Positions 44,001 through 55,544 of a DNA stretch of 64,000 nucleotides are shown piece by piece. The first letter of the stretch is position 1, and each line of letters opens with the position of its first letter. Source of the stretch: Amborella trichopoda (taxonomy: Eukaryota > Streptophyta > Magnoliopsida > Amborellales > Amborellaceae); NCBI RefSeq assembly GCF_000471905.2, contig NW_006499728.1:4197174-4261173 (forward strand), written 5' to 3'. Made by a program: the position numbers and the translations under genes. A model generated the notes under the pieces. It worked only from the letters and a program-made list of their open reading frames with translations, ran no database searches and was not told the DNA's origin.

Positions 44001-44616
44001 GATGCGCTCAATATGAATAACCCATTTCTTTCTGTAGACCAGAACAATCTTGCCCTCTCTTCCTTTAAAAGTTCCTCTGACTACTTGCACCTCATCATCT
44101 TTCCGAACCGGAACAGATCGAACCTGCAGACAACAAATAAATGCAGAAAACCACAAAATTTCATGAATATGAACAAATCTGTACATGAAAATGATTTTTT
44201 TTTCTTCGAAGAAACCACAGATAAATTCAAGAGACCACCGAAATGAATTTATCAGCATGCTGAAAATGAAATGGTATATGTAGCTAGTCGCTATATGAAT
44301 GTAACATTTGTGCCTGTGTAACCCAATCACCATATCACAATATCAGCAAAACTCATAATGTGAACCTAACAAACATTCAACCATTGCAACAAACTTACAT
44401 TGTATTTGTTCCTAAGCTCAGGAGAAAGGGGGGCACTCATTAGAACGCGTATCACGCTCGAAGGGGCTTTAAAGTGCGCCTTCCGGCACTTTCTTCTGGA
44501 GCTCGTCACTCCTGCAATCCCCAAGTATATAACATTAGCAAAAGTAAAAATACTTCCAATGGCCACGTGAATTTATAGGCCAAGAAAATACAAAGCTTAC
44601 TTGGATTGTACTTCAT
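40849..44616 (-). CDS. RPL26: 60S ribosomal protein L26 (uL24), four exons
   Basis: Exons 44601-44616, 44399-44511, 43982-44123 and 40849-41021 splice at GT-AG sites to 147 codons plus TAG, the usual length of plant RPL26. The protein begins [19 protein letters not shown], contains the KOW region ([19 protein letters not shown], residues about 50-70), the [15 protein letters not shown] stretch, and ends in the basic [13 protein letters not shown] tail. It sits near the polypeptide exit of the 60S subunit. Exon 1 codes for only five and a third residues. Intron 3 (2.96 kb) contains two tandem MITEs. No disruption is seen, so it is probably functional. The nearest plausible promoter is about 6 kb upstream. 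Confidence 0.95.
41022..42871 (-). other. RPL26 intron 3, MITE-free part
   Basis: AT-rich intronic sequence with a (GA)n patch near 42098-42112. No second gene recognised. Confidence 0.65.
42872..43100. mobile_element. MITE, AAGGAGGTCAC family, copy 2 (RPL26 intron 3)
   Basis: Left TACAAGGAGGTCACAATTAT and right GTGATTGTGACCTCCTTGTA are inverted repeats, continuing outward to CTCATAATATACAATCCC. It is close to, and in the same orientation as, copy 3. Confidence 0.75.
43118..43344. mobile_element. MITE, AAGGAGGTCAC family, copy 3 (RPL26 intron 3)
   Basis: Left CTATTTACTTTTTATACAAG then GAGGTCACAATTATC; right GATTGTGACCTCCTTGTAC then ATGGTCTCATAATATACATC. The interior matches copy 2 (TGTCATTGTTTAGG, CATCTATTGGA, CCAATGG). 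Together they form a tandem pair. Confidence 0.75.
43345..43981 (-). other. RPL26 intron 3, donor-proximal part
   Basis: Intronic sequence between the MITE pair and exon 3. Nothing further supported. Confidence 0.6.
43982..44123 (-). CDS. RPL26: RPL26 exon 3
   Basis: Acceptor CTGCAG|GTTCGATC and donor AATG|GTAAGT. Encodes [20 protein letters not shown] and the remainder of the KOW fold. Confidence 0.93.
44399..44511 (-). CDS. RPL26: RPL26 exon 2
   Basis: Acceptor TTGCAG|GAGTGACG and donor AAT|GTAAGT. Encodes [20 protein letters not shown] through LRNKYN. Confidence 0.93.
44601..44616 (-). CDS. RPL26: RPL26 exon 1 (16 nt)
   Basis: ATGAAGTACAATCCAA followed by GTAAGC. Encodes MKYNP and the first base of Arg6. 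Confidence 0.9.
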
Positions 44617-45470
44617 CTTGACTGGGCCTTCTTCCACCAAAACTCAGTTCCCCCAAGCCCTGAGGTATAAACAGTGTACCTTTCAACCAATAGCTTTCTC
44701 AAATTTTTCAGAAAAAAAAAATATTTTTCACTTCAAGATAAAAGTGTTCCAAACAAATTTTATAGTTTGCACAAGTTCCATTATTATTTGCCAGACTTCA
44801 ACAAGGTCACATTTGCAATCAGTACAAGATTTCAGGTAGTCTCTAAACTTAAAACCTTAAATCTAAGTTGTCAAAACTTAATCTTTTTTTAAGATATGCC
44901 CACCATAACATAGCCAGGAACCTGAATTCAATAAAGCCTTTCACAGAAAACGAAACCAAAATTAGGTAACATATATCAAACTCCACATTCAAATCTCCCA
45001 ATATTTTCTTAGAAGTACTGATGGGTAAATCACGCTTCTTAATAAAACTTAATAAATATATTTAAATTCATTAGTTTTGGTCGCCTGCATTTGCTAATTA
45101 CAAACCTTAACGCTGTTATGATTAGCTGATGGTAACCTAAAGTTAACCTACTGTTAGCTTAAGGTAGCTAAAGTTTTTGTTTTTTGAAGAGGGCTTAAGG
45201 TTGACTTTAGTTAACCTAAAGTAAGCTTAAAGGTAACCCTAAGTTACGATTAGCTTAAGGTAAGCTAGATTAGGATTTAAATTAAGTTTCCCTCTTTGTA
45301 TCCCATAAACTTAAACTTTTTCATTTGGCAAGCAGATGACACTAATACAAGCAAGGCAGCAATACAATTAGATCTGAACAACTGAAACTTTTCCTTTTTT
45401 CAGGTCATTCAGAACTAAAACTCTTCCCCCTCCACTGCCAACAATACTAGAAAGTCTGCCGTCTTTACTT
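44617..45470. other. Upstream of RPL26 ATG; includes an AGCTTAAGGTAA-rich cluster
   Basis: At 45110-45280 short related motifs recur in both orientations (TTAACCTAAAGTTAACCTA, TTAGCTTAAGGTAGC, AAGTAAGCTTAAAGGTAAC, TTAGCTTAAGGTAAGCTAG). No gene is supported. It could be the 5'-UTR intron of RPL26 if the promoter lies at 50.6 kb. Confidence 0.5.
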
Positions 45471-46129
45471 TTCTTCACGTTTTGTGCAGTGTAACATTGT
45501 CTGCTACCTTTACCCCTCTCATTGACTTGCCCAATGCATCAACAGGTTGCTTAATAAAGGAAGAATTTCATGCCAACAAGGACAGGTTCAGGGACGATAC
45601 TCAGCAGGATACAAGTCCACCAGACAATTGCTTTCCATACTTATTCAGCAATGGCTTTGAGCTCTGGCAATAACGTTGGCAGCTACTCTCAGGCATGAAG
45701 GGACAAAGCTCACTAATTCCAAAGGACCAAGTGCAACATGAAGAACGAGGCTGGTGAGTTGTAGATTACTTGCTAATTTTGTGGACATCTTCATCTTGAG
45801 GGATCGAGTTAGAGAAAAGAGACTTCATCCCTTCCCTAGTGCTAAAGACCTCCTCCACCACCACTTCTCTCCAACCACCATCTCCTTATATCCCCCAGAC
45901 AATGCTTCTCTACTCCCCCATCGCCTCAAACCTCTTTCTAACAACCATCCTTACAGGCAAAACAACAGAAAATGCCTCCAATGCTGAAAATCTGAACCAG
46001 GCACTATTCTTGGAGGTGCAAAAGACTCAAACTTCTCGTGGGACTAGTGCAAAACCATTAACTAAAGTTCTATCATCTGATTCAAGACCTTTGGTCTTCC
46101 CAGCTGCTTCTTACACTCACAGCTGATAG

Positions 46130-46770
46130 TGGAAGAAAGGTAGCCATAGACAAAGCAGAGGCCCAATGCGTGGGACGATGACTTCAAAATTCGCTTGAAA
46201 ACATGATTCGTGGTTATACACGCACAGTGGAGCTTCATGGTTCAAAGAATTCAACAAATCTAGACGCAGCTTAAATCCTTCCTAAAGGTAAAACTTATAC
46301 CATATTCAAGTTTTCAAACTAGAATGATCTGATCAAAATAACAAGTGGGAGGCTTTGGTTTATTGAGGCCATTACATGTATTTGAAGAGTTGGAATGGAG
46401 AGAGTTCTTCAAATTACCAAACTCAGATCTATGGGCTCACCTACCAGATTTACCATACAAGTCAGCTCCATCATTGGTTCATATTGCTACAGCTATTGGG
46501 AGGCCAATTTCAATGGATAGTGCAACCAAAGAGGAAGGCATTTAGACTCTACCAGAATCTGTATTGAAATGCAGCCTGGAAATGTGCTACCTCAAGAAAT
46601 CCATGTCGATCCTGGCTAAAAAGATGTGATTGCTAAAGAAACTGAGTACAAGAGAAATCCATAAGCTATTTGCAACTTATTTTTTATAAGGGTCACGAAG
46701 AAGCTCTATGCATCATCCATAAATGTCTACAGCAAACAAGGGAACCGATCACAGCAAAGAAGCAGAAGGA
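46130..46770 (+). pseudogene. LINE ORF1-type (DUF4283/zinc-knuckle) remnant
   Basis: The plus strand, across frameshifts, reads KTYTIFKFSN, SGRLWFIE, then LPDLPYKSAPSLVHIATAIG, RPISMDSATKEEG, TRICIEMQPGNVLPQEIHVD and ETEYKRNP. This is the order seen in DUF4283 and zf-CCHC_4 regions of plant LINE ORF1 proteins. It is broken by stops, has no recognisable ends, and may extend from about 45480 to 47245, where similar base composition continues. Confidence 0.65.
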
Positions 46771-48560
46771 ATAAAGAATGAAAAAATCCCCAAGTTGGAG
46801 CAACAGCAAAGGAATAGCGAGTGGCTTTAACAAAGCATCAATGATTCCCCAAAACATCACCCCTGATTCACAATGCCCCCTTCTGGCTATTTAGAGCTCT
46901 CAAGGAGGAAAGCAAGCCGCCACAAGGCAAGATGCAGCAAAAAGAAACACAGAACTACAGAGTGAACACCCAAAGAGGGTGGAAGAGCTTCCTCAGAGAG
47001 CCAGGAGATTTTTGGTGCAAAACCTCATCAACATAAAGGTGATATTTTGAGGGAAAACAACTTCCAAAATCTTGGGAAAGTAAAGAGGAAGTAACATCTG
47101 GAGAAATCAATTTTTTGCCGGAAAACAAGGAAACAGATTTTCCGATGCCTGAATCTTCTCTGCCAGCATTGGAGTCCCATTGGCTGGATCAAATCCATAT
47201 CCAGCCCTCTCATTAGCCCTCTCAAGCCGGATCCATAAAACCCATTAAACATTCTTTATTTTTTCTTTTTTTTTGAAATGTAAGTTGAACGATTCTAATT
47301 CCCAACCAATAACTACACAAAAACCAAATTCCATAAAAGTCCAAGAGGTACACAGATGTAAGCAAGAGAACAGGCAACACATCTCAATCCCAAACTGGCA
47401 CAAGAACAATGTAGTAATGTAGTACATGTCAATGTTATGGATATCAACATCAAAGGAGGAGACAATACTCCACACAAGAAAGCTCCAGATGTAACAAAAT
47501 GGTTCATCATGGTAACAAAAAAAAAAAAAACACACACAAAGAAAAAGATGAAAATAGATCCCCTTTGAAGAAATACTTGGAAAGGTCGAATGGCAGAAAT
47601 GGCAGCGAACATGAATGGAAGGATGGAATGCAGAATTGGTAGCAAAATAAAAAAAGGCATGAATCAATAAAGCATCATAGAATATCTTAATTAGGGTATA
47701 GAGTTAGGTATCATTAGAGTAACTGTTGTACGCATACTCCGTGGGTCTGTAAACCATTAAGTTGTACCCTTGATCCTAATGTTGACATCCTTTAGTATTG
47801 CTACAACGGGTGGGGTTCCCATACAGCCCTTGCAATTCTAACTTCATCTGGACAGTATGAACAGTTGACCAAAAGAAAAAAAACAAACAATGTGTCAAAA
47901 AACGCTCAGCAACCCTTAGGCGGCAGGCCTGGAGCCCAGCTCCCAAGCAGGATCCCAAAACCTCAAGCGCAGTGAGATGAAATAATTCAGAAATACGCGT
48001 ACATGTGATGTTCAAATACACATATATGCAAATATTTGTGTTAATTTGATATTTTTATGCATCTTATGTATTCTAACTAACTTTTTCCATGCAAATATGT
48101 ACACAGGAATGTTGAAACACGTTCAAAACTTCAAATCATTGAAAATTCAGTGAAAAAAATTACCTCAAATCATTGAAAATTTAGTGAAAACAATTAAACA
48201 ATTATGTGGTGTATTGATCTTTAATTCTCCAATCCATACTCCATAGTGACACAATCATGATACACAGTTACACGCACATAGACATAGTCTTCTAATACCT
48301 TCACTAGAACCCTAAAAAAAATTCCACAGCAAAAGTCTTCTAATACCTTCACTGGCACCCTAACAAATGGATTCTTCTTCAAACCCCAGATTTCTTTTTT
48401 CGATTCACAAAAAATTTGCAAAATCAAACAATTTGGTGTGTTTATAGGGTTTAGATTTTTCTTTTCCCCACTTTGGGGGGTTTGAAATACCCCCCAATAC
48501 TTTATTAGTCTATTCCATGGATCAAAAGGTCCCAAAATGCCCTTAGGAGCCTTTTTATTA
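46771..48560. other. Degraded sequence, no gene seen
   Basis: The first ~475 bases may continue the LINE remnant. The rest is AT-rich with no supported coding region. A small hairpin region near 48300-48360 repeats GTCTTCTAATACCTTCACT twice. Confidence 0.45.
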
Positions 48561-48569
48561 CACAAAAAA

Positions 48570-48745
48570 GGGTCCAACCCCAGGGCACCCGCCCAAGATT
48601 AGGCGTTGGGCACCCACCTGGGCCACCTGGGCAGGGGCCAGCTACTGACGCCCATGGAGTGCCACCCAGGCCTAGGCATGTGGCCTAGGGCCTTTTGGAC
48701 GCCTGGGCACCGGGAGTACCCTCTTTTTAAACAATGGAAAAAAAC
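48570..48745. repeat. GC-rich GGCCTAGG/CACCTGGG repeat, possible hAT-type end
   Basis: A local GC-rich island of CACCTGGGC, GGCCTAGG and GCACC motifs ending CTCTTTTTAAACAATGG. It resembles 63055-63149, which ends GCGCTTTTTGAAACACTG beside a hAT transposase remnant. Confidence 0.45.
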
Positions 48746-48802
48746 GGAAATAATGGATACCATTAGTTCTTCAAACAAACGTCTTTTCATGATTCCAAGG
48801 CC

Positions 48803-48821
48803 GGGGGGGGGGGGGGGGGGG
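48803..48821 (+). repeat. 19-base G homopolymer
   Basis: Nineteen consecutive G, preceded by AAGGCC. It can form G-quadruplex DNA and is also a place where assembly length is unreliable. Confidence 0.9.
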
Positions 48822-50530
48822 CTGATCCCAAGGGTGACTCGTTTAGTGACTCAGTGTACCTCAACACCATTCAAGGTCCTCATTTTTAGTGGGTCATGAA
48901 AACTGATGAAATTCTCACGTGAAATCATTGCCAACATTGAGTCAATTATAAATTAAAAATATATATCACTGCCAACAGTGCGGTCTCCAGTTATTGAATA
49001 TCTTTGTTTTTATGAATGGAATCAGAAGAAATTGCTGACCACCTATTCATTAATTGTACTTGCCCAAGGAGGATTCTAGACTAACTTCTCGCCACCTTTG
49101 GCAGTTGCTAGGTTTCTCGATCCTTAGTGAACATGTGGCCCCTTCCTTGAAAAAGCATGCAGCCATGCACTATAAAATTTTTTCACACCATCATGTTTTG
49201 GAGTAATTTAGTACGCGCGTAATGGGAAAATTATGAGTCAAAGAGACAAGTATTGAGGCAACTAAACAGTGAACCCAAACATCTAAGCAGGCTAAAGATT
49301 ACTGACATTGAAGATAAGGCTCAGAGGACCTTTTGTATGAAAAAAAACTACAATATCCAAACCCCAAGACAAGTCACACACTCCACTGCCAGGAAAACAC
49401 ATGTTAACCATTTATAATTGTAAGCCTTAGCCATGGGTACAGGAAGAGTGATTATAACATTGAAAGCTAAGTGCTGCTGGCATGCTTTGGGGATTTTAGT
49501 GCATCAGTGCTATATTTGACCCAGTAGCAGAGCATGCTTACTGGTTTCACAACTATATCAAAGCAACCATTGCGACCCACCTATCGGACAAAATATAAAA
49601 GTTAATGGCAACCCCTCAATCTTGCACTTTTACTAACATTGGAACTCTTTGTCAATTAGAGAAAGGCCGTAGAGACCAAATAATCTATTTAAAACTTGCA
49701 ATTTCTATCCCTTAACTAGCTAATTGATGAGGTGAAGGAGACATCTTTATGTTCAAGAAGAGAAGGAAACACAGACTCAATGCAAACAATTATATGCTTG
49801 CTCAAGTCAGTTCTTGCTTGCTCTTCTATAACTCTCTTTCAGCAATTCAAAGGTCATCTCACCGCCACTCACAAGGTGAGGAACACGTTATATCCAAATC
49901 ACCCAGTTAGTACATTGAGGACAGACCCTAAATGGAATGGGTAACAAATCTGGAGAGGAGGTGAGGGTAATGAACTTCAGAGAAAAATCAGGCAGAACTT
50001 TTACAGGAGAGAAAGAGATAGAGAATTTCATCCCATTCTCAGGCTAACCAATGTAATGGTTTTGGATGCAATTTCTAGAGACAGAGAGAGCATTCCGCTC
50101 CTTCACATCAGATTGACCAATGTACCGGCAGTTCTACTAGTGTACTTACACATGATGAACGATAAGTTTCAATCAAAATAAAATGGAAAATAGAAAACCT
50201 TAAAAAAACCTGCACTTTACCAGGAATCAACGAGCAAAACAAGCTTTCAAATAAATGCAAGCTAAAACCATGAAATCCTAAGCAACAACTGCTCTAGCAA
50301 GTTATCATTGCATAGAAAAGGTTGAAAAAGGCCGAAAAGGGCACGAAAATTCTGATAAATTGCTCAACAACTCACTTATCCATAATCATAACGACAAATA
50401 GGGAAAATACCAGAGAAGAGGCGGATAATTAATTGATTAAAGAGAAACAATCATGCGAGTATTCAAGCAAAGATAGAAGAAACCTAAATCTGGTAACAGA
50501 GTTGGCTTGTGGAGAAGAATACTTCAGTCG
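48822..50530. other. No gene seen
   Basis: AT-rich stretch without a supported feature. If the 50.6-kb motifs are the RPL26 promoter, this belongs to its leader intron. Confidence 0.45.
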
Positions 50531-50539
50531 TCAGGTCTC

Positions 50540-50600
50540 TGCAACGAAAATGGAAGGAGAAAAACGCTAGGGTTTTGAAACGTTTATATAAAACGCTAGG
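50540..50600 (-). promoter_or_regulatory. TATA box plus telo-box; candidate (distant) RPL26 promoter
   Basis: On the minus strand TATATAAA (50590-50583) is followed by AAACCCTAG (50575-50567) and then TTTTTCTCCTTCC. TATA plus an AAACCCTA telo-box near the start site is characteristic of plant ribosomal-protein and translation genes. The only such gene downstream on this strand is RPL26, 5.9 kb away, requiring a long 5'-UTR intron. No closer promoter-like signature was seen in front of 44616. Confidence 0.45.
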
Positions 50601-51924
50601 TTAAATGGATTGTTTCACGAAATGACTTAATTGGGCCCTTTGCTTTACAAAAATGACAGACGTACCACTTAGCAAATCGGCGTTTTAAACGCGAATGTTT
50701 GAAAAACTCGGAGTTTTTTTAAAAACGTTTTAAACTACGTATTTTTCAAAAGAGCGTAAAAAAATCACGTCCTTTTCATAAAAAAATTTAATACGCAATT
50801 TTTTAATTTTTATAACAAGTCATTTTAAGAAAACCTTTCTATCAATAATACTCCATGGTACACAAAGAGAACCATGCGATAGAGAACATCTTTAGAGAGA
50901 GAAAGATAACGATCTCGATGAAATTAGGAAAAAGCAGAGATAAAGAAATTTCAAAAATCCCCAAATTGAACTACATCACAAATGTTGGATAGGTATGGAA
51001 ATCGATACATAGAGAGAGAGAGGAAAAAGAGAACCATTGTGATGGGTACAAATAGAGAAGGATGACGATCTCCAAAGTTAACAATCTCAAAAAAAATAGG
51101 AAAAAACAAAAATAAAGAAGTTTCAAAAGTCCCCAAATTGAACTACATCACAAATGCATGATAAATATGAAGAGCAATAGATATAGAAAGAGGAAAAAGA
51201 GAACCACTATTTATAATCCAAGCTCTAGAGAAAGGGACCGTATTGTTTATATTGAAGTATAGATTTAACATTAGTTTTTAAAAATCTCTAAATTTAACAG
51301 TATTTCAAAGAAATTAGGGAAAAATAGAAAAGAGAAACAATCTAATAGAAAACTTTCAAATCACATAAAGAACCCCTAATTTCAACCCGATTTTTTCATT
51401 TGACTTTTTAAAATAAAAACGATTTATTTTGATTTTATGGTGGACCGATATATTGATATTCCCCAACTTGCTAACTATGTGTATGATGCCTCTGGCGTGA
51501 GGAAAGAGAGGACGGGGGTTCATTTCTTCCGATTGGAGAGAGAGAGAGAGGGAGGGCAGATTTTGTGTGTGTCTCGATCGAAAGCATGTGCTATTAAAGG
51601 GGCAGTAAGAAAATTAACTAATCCACCTCCATGTTCAGTGATGAGCGATTGAGGTGGCGTGGGAGCCCCCTACACCATATTAACTATATGCATTATGTGT
51701 GTGCATGGAATCTTTTGAAACAACTATTTTTGACATGGATGCAATCAATAGTTCTGGTGTTAAAAAATTACGTCGAAAATCTTTCAATCGCTTATTAACC
51801 ATTTAAAAATATTATTTTTTAAACTAATAGTAGATACGATAAACCGTAAAAATCAATTTCTAAGGAAGTCATTGTTCTTCAAGCCACTGAGCCTTGCGAG
51901 ATCTTGAAAAGAGCACGCTTGAAA
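50601..51924. other. Intergenic with a diverged direct repeat
   Basis: Two related copies of a ~120-bp block (about 50945-51060 and 51121-51235) share TTTCAAAA.TCCCCAAATTGA then ACTACATCACAAATG and AGAGGAAAAAGAGAACCA. A (GA)n tract is at 51537-51551. No gene seen. Confidence 0.6.
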
Positions 51925-52575
51925 TATTTTGAAAAATTACAAAAGAAACCCAAATCTATACTTTCTATACAACTTACACCCAATCTAACTTTGTCTCTCA
52001 ATTTTTTCTCAAAATATACTTTCTATGCAAAAAACCCTTAATCGAGTAAAAAAAAAAAAAAAACCTAAACTACCCTTCCTTACTTTTATATTACCCACGC
52101 CTCTCTCTCCCCTGTCTCTCCAAAATAGGAGGCTCCGACATCGTGTAAATGCGGTGCCGCGGTAGCACTTCGGCACTGTGTAAAGTTCGGTCCGACAGTA
52201 AGGATTCGACACAATATAAAATGCAGTCTGGTAATAGGGCTCTGGCACTGTATAAGCTGCGGTCCAGCAATTGAAAGGACAGTCCGACAGTTGCAAGGGG
52301 GGATCCGGCATTTATGCGTTTCGGCAATATGATGGTGCACTCCGGCAATGTGCTACTGAGGTCCAAAAGTCAACGTCAAATCTCTCCGAAATGATTTTTG
52401 TGCACGGGAAGGGCATTTCCATCTAAAAAATGACCTTTTTTCCTTGGGGAGTATTTCCATTGAAAGTTTGTTTTCGAGAAAGAAAAATAAGAAAAAAAAG
52501 TTAGGTTGGAGGTAAGTTGCGTAGAAAGCGTGATCTTGGGGGGTTTTTGTAATTTTTCCAAAATATTTCATGTGG
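51925..52575 (-). mobile_element. Foldback/MITE-like element with CCGGA-rich core, copy 2
   Basis: The arms pair from TTGAAATATTTTGAAAAATT (51918 on) with AATTTTTCCAAAATATTTCA (ending 52570), through CTTTCTAT(A/G)CAACTTAC and a CTCTC/GAGAG-like block. On the minus strand the left side matches copy 1 at 26385 (CCAAGATCACGCTTTCTACG, CACAAAAATCATTT, GTTGACTTTTGGACC, CATTGCCGGAG). The core (52125-52365) carries a degenerate array of about 37-bp units. Confidence 0.8.
52125..52345 (-). repeat. Degenerate ~37-bp array of TGTCGGA/TTTACACAGTGCCGAA units
   Basis: Minus strand: GCTGGACCGCAGCTTATACA, then CCAGACTGCATTTTATATTG, CGGACCGAACTTTACACAGT and GCACCGCATTTACACGATGT recur at about 37-39-bp spacing, each followed by TGCC(A/G)GAG or TGTCG(A/G)A. 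At least four units are recognisable. Confidence 0.7.
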
Positions 52576-53930
52576 AAAATATTTATTTTCTCTAGTGTTT
52601 TGAATATTTTGAAAAACGAAATTGGAGGTTGGATCGGCCCTCTCTGTTCTAAGTTTTGACCAAGAGCTCATGGGGTCCAAAATTTTACAACATTGAAAAT
52701 AATATTATTAGCAAATTAAATTTCTAATCAATTGCATGGATTGTTCTATCACCGTGATTCTTGATTTGGAACTCCTAATTTTTTAAAATATTCTATACAA
52801 ACCAAGTGGATTCCAGGGAAACCTAGGGAAACCTGTCCTAGGGAGGGGCTTCTGTTGGAATAGGGGCATCTGCTGTTTGGATCTCATAAGAAACATGGAA
52901 TACGTGTGTCTACTCTTTGGATTGCCGAAAAGATGTGAATCCATAGAAATTTAAGTATAGTTTTTGTATTATTACCCTACATTAATTTTATACTAATTAA
53001 CTTCTTACATTTATTCTAAACTTTAACATTATTTCTTAGAGAAAATTACATACATATCCGTTATACTTTATTTTATTACGGATGTATCAAAATAACGAGC
53101 GGATTTCTTGAGCCCAAGTTTCTTAACAATTAGATCTCTGAGCGTCATTAAGTTCATCCTATGGGAATTACAATAAGGAGACATTCACTTTGTAAATATG
53201 TATGCAATTGAGTGAAATCCAATAAATAGTCATTACAATGTTCAAACATAATTTTGTTTATCCAAACTGGATTCAAAATGTAGAAACCAATTTCGCATGC
53301 CTACAATGCTTTGCTTATGAAAAGAAAAAAGAAACAAGAAAATTTATTCCAATATCTATGAGATGGACTATTGAACTTTCTACTTATTTTTTTATATTTA
53401 ATTGCAAAACACCCATCAAAAACTCATGACCAAATTTTTAAAGGATACATAGTTTGATAAATTTCTCCAAACAAATATTGTGGTTCTCCCAAGGGATAAG
53501 TATATATTTTATAAGATGATTAAAAGGTATTATAGATTCCCATTGAACCAAAAGAGTTCCAATCTTGTTACAGTCGTGCACTCTCCCCCTCTCCCTCTCT
53601 CTCTTATACTAGGGGTTTTAAAAAATTAGGTTTTATCTGCAAAACATTCTAAGTATTAAAGTCAATGGTAGCAATCACAATGAGAGAATGCCAAGAGAGA
53701 AAAGAGAAGGAAAAGACAATAAATAAAATTTAGATATGAATTCAAGTCAATTGCTGCTTACTTTCTTGTATCCAAACAATACAAAAATCTAGCATAAGTT
53801 TTGGAAGGTTCAAGAGCCATATAGTTCCTTTCATTTAAGTTAACTACTTGCAATCTACTATTCTCAAACAAACCACAACATAACTATTTCCTTTGAGATA
53901 CAAGCAAATCAATATTAAATCGATGTGAAG
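52576..53930. other. Intergenic, no gene seen
   Basis: AT-rich, with a CT-rich patch at 53580-53605. Nothing further supported. Confidence 0.55.
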
Positions 53931-54120
53931 TCCAAGAGTCCATCCTTTTCAACCTATTTGCATAGGTCGCAATATACTATTCCATACCATCTGCAAAAAC
54001 CAAGTTCATGAGGTTGTAGGACAATGTCGAACCTCCTTGCAACTGCTTCATTTGCCTAAATACACTCCTCCCAACCAGGTTCAAATATCCTCCTCGGACC
54101 TTCATCGAATTGGAAACCAG

Positions 54121-54626
54121 TGTAGAAACGAAAAACAATCCACGAAAACAAGAAAGAAGAAACAAACACAAAAGAAAAAGACAACCAACCACAACGCAAT
54201 GATATACGTGGTTCGGCAACGTGCCTACGTCCACGAGATATGAGAACTTCTTTACTGACAATGGAGACTAGGGTTACCAAAAAGCTCTCTTCCTCACGCC
54301 TCTCTGATTACATAATAATCTGCGTTTCTCCCTTAACTTTAGATAAACCCACAATCGCAACAATATATATCGAGTTTCAGATAGATGGTACAAATTACCG
54401 AAATATCATTGTACAAATATATATTAAGTCCCAAATATATCGAATCCCATGTACGGATATATCCGAATTTTTCCTCGAGGGCTGCTGCCCCCGAACCCCC
54501 CGCATGAGCTAAGTCCGTCAAGTCAACCTGTCAAGACAACTCCTCTAGGCCCCAAGGCCTACGAGCCCTCAACCCTTCAAACTTTTAACGACCCTCTGGA
54601 GTCGTCTTTTTGACTCCACCTTGGCA
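54121..54626. mobile_element. LTR-like segment (possible solo Copia LTR)
   Basis: Contains TACGTGGTTCGGCAACGTGC then CTACGTCCACG, a phrase recurrent in plant Copia LTRs. It begins TGTAGAAACG and could end CCTTGGCA (TG...CA). No matching target duplication is seen (ACCAG versus GATCT), so the ends are tentative. Confidence 0.45.
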
Positions 54627-54799
54627 GATCTATTTCCTCAAAATACAAAACATCAATCCTCAACACCCAAGTCAATTAAGGAGTTGTTTAATATTTTTAT
54701 ACAAAAACTTCAACCATTTAATCCTAAAATTGAGTATGTCTATATTGAATATAAGCCCGTACACTTCGTGCATAACATAGGATACTTATCTCCAATCCT

Positions 54800-55240
54800 T
54801 TTTTGTAAGGTTCATAGCACCCACTTCTACCAATGTTTTAAATATGGTTTTGACATGTTTAGGAGCCCAATTGATACACGCTATCACTTCACTACGTAGT
54901 AGAGTAATTTGGATAGCCATCCTAGATTTTAATAGTTTTCATATCAAAATCACTTTGTTTCCTTAATTATCAAGTAATTCGTCTTCCATGTCTTCAATTT
55001 ATTCTTGAAGTTGTCCCTTTTGAGATCCATACCAATGGCCTTTAGAAACCCTCGCTTGATAATGGCCTATTATTGGTTTTTAAGGTCTGTTGCAGTGTTC
55101 GTTGGTCTTCAAAATCTGTTCAACCATGACATCGAATAGAGTGTAATTTCTATTCTTTTTTACCATTGAATTATTTTGGCCTTGGAAGAAGTTGATTGAA
55201 TATCAACCATATTATCATCCATACCTAGTACCAAAAGAGC
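54800..55240 (-). pseudogene. Myb/SANT-like (Harbinger-associated) domain remnant
   Basis: Minus-strand frames read NYTLFDVMVEQILKTNEHCN, then KAIGMDLKRDNFKNKLKTWK and TNYLIIKE, the pattern of the plant Myb/SANT-like domain found in PIF/Harbinger ORF1 proteins and relatives. Stops and frameshifts interrupt it. Confidence 0.55.
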
Positions 55241-55544
55241 TATCATCAAAAGACATACTTAGTACCAAAACGAGCAGTCACAACCTTCAAACAATCCTAA
55301 AAAATATTAAAATTACATCTAAAAACGTTTAATAATCAATGCACAATGAAAATTCAAAAATTTTCCTAACAAAAAGGGAACAATATAATTTGTTTATTGT
55401 TTATATGTAAAAACTTTCCAAGACACAATCTTCAACATATCCATCAGTAGTATCCATAACATCATAAAACAAATAAAGATGCATATACAAATCAAGTATG
55501 TGCCTTCAAGCATAGTTTGACATAATATCTCATACAAACAAATA

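Noticed and set aside
47245-47667. 140-codon minus-strand frame (Phe/Cys/Ser-rich)
   Set aside because: Composition is that of translated A-rich DNA, with no motif or splice context.
52125-52345. CRISPR-like array
   Set aside because: Repeats are degenerate, spacers are not unique, and the DNA is plant nuclear; it sits inside a foldback element.
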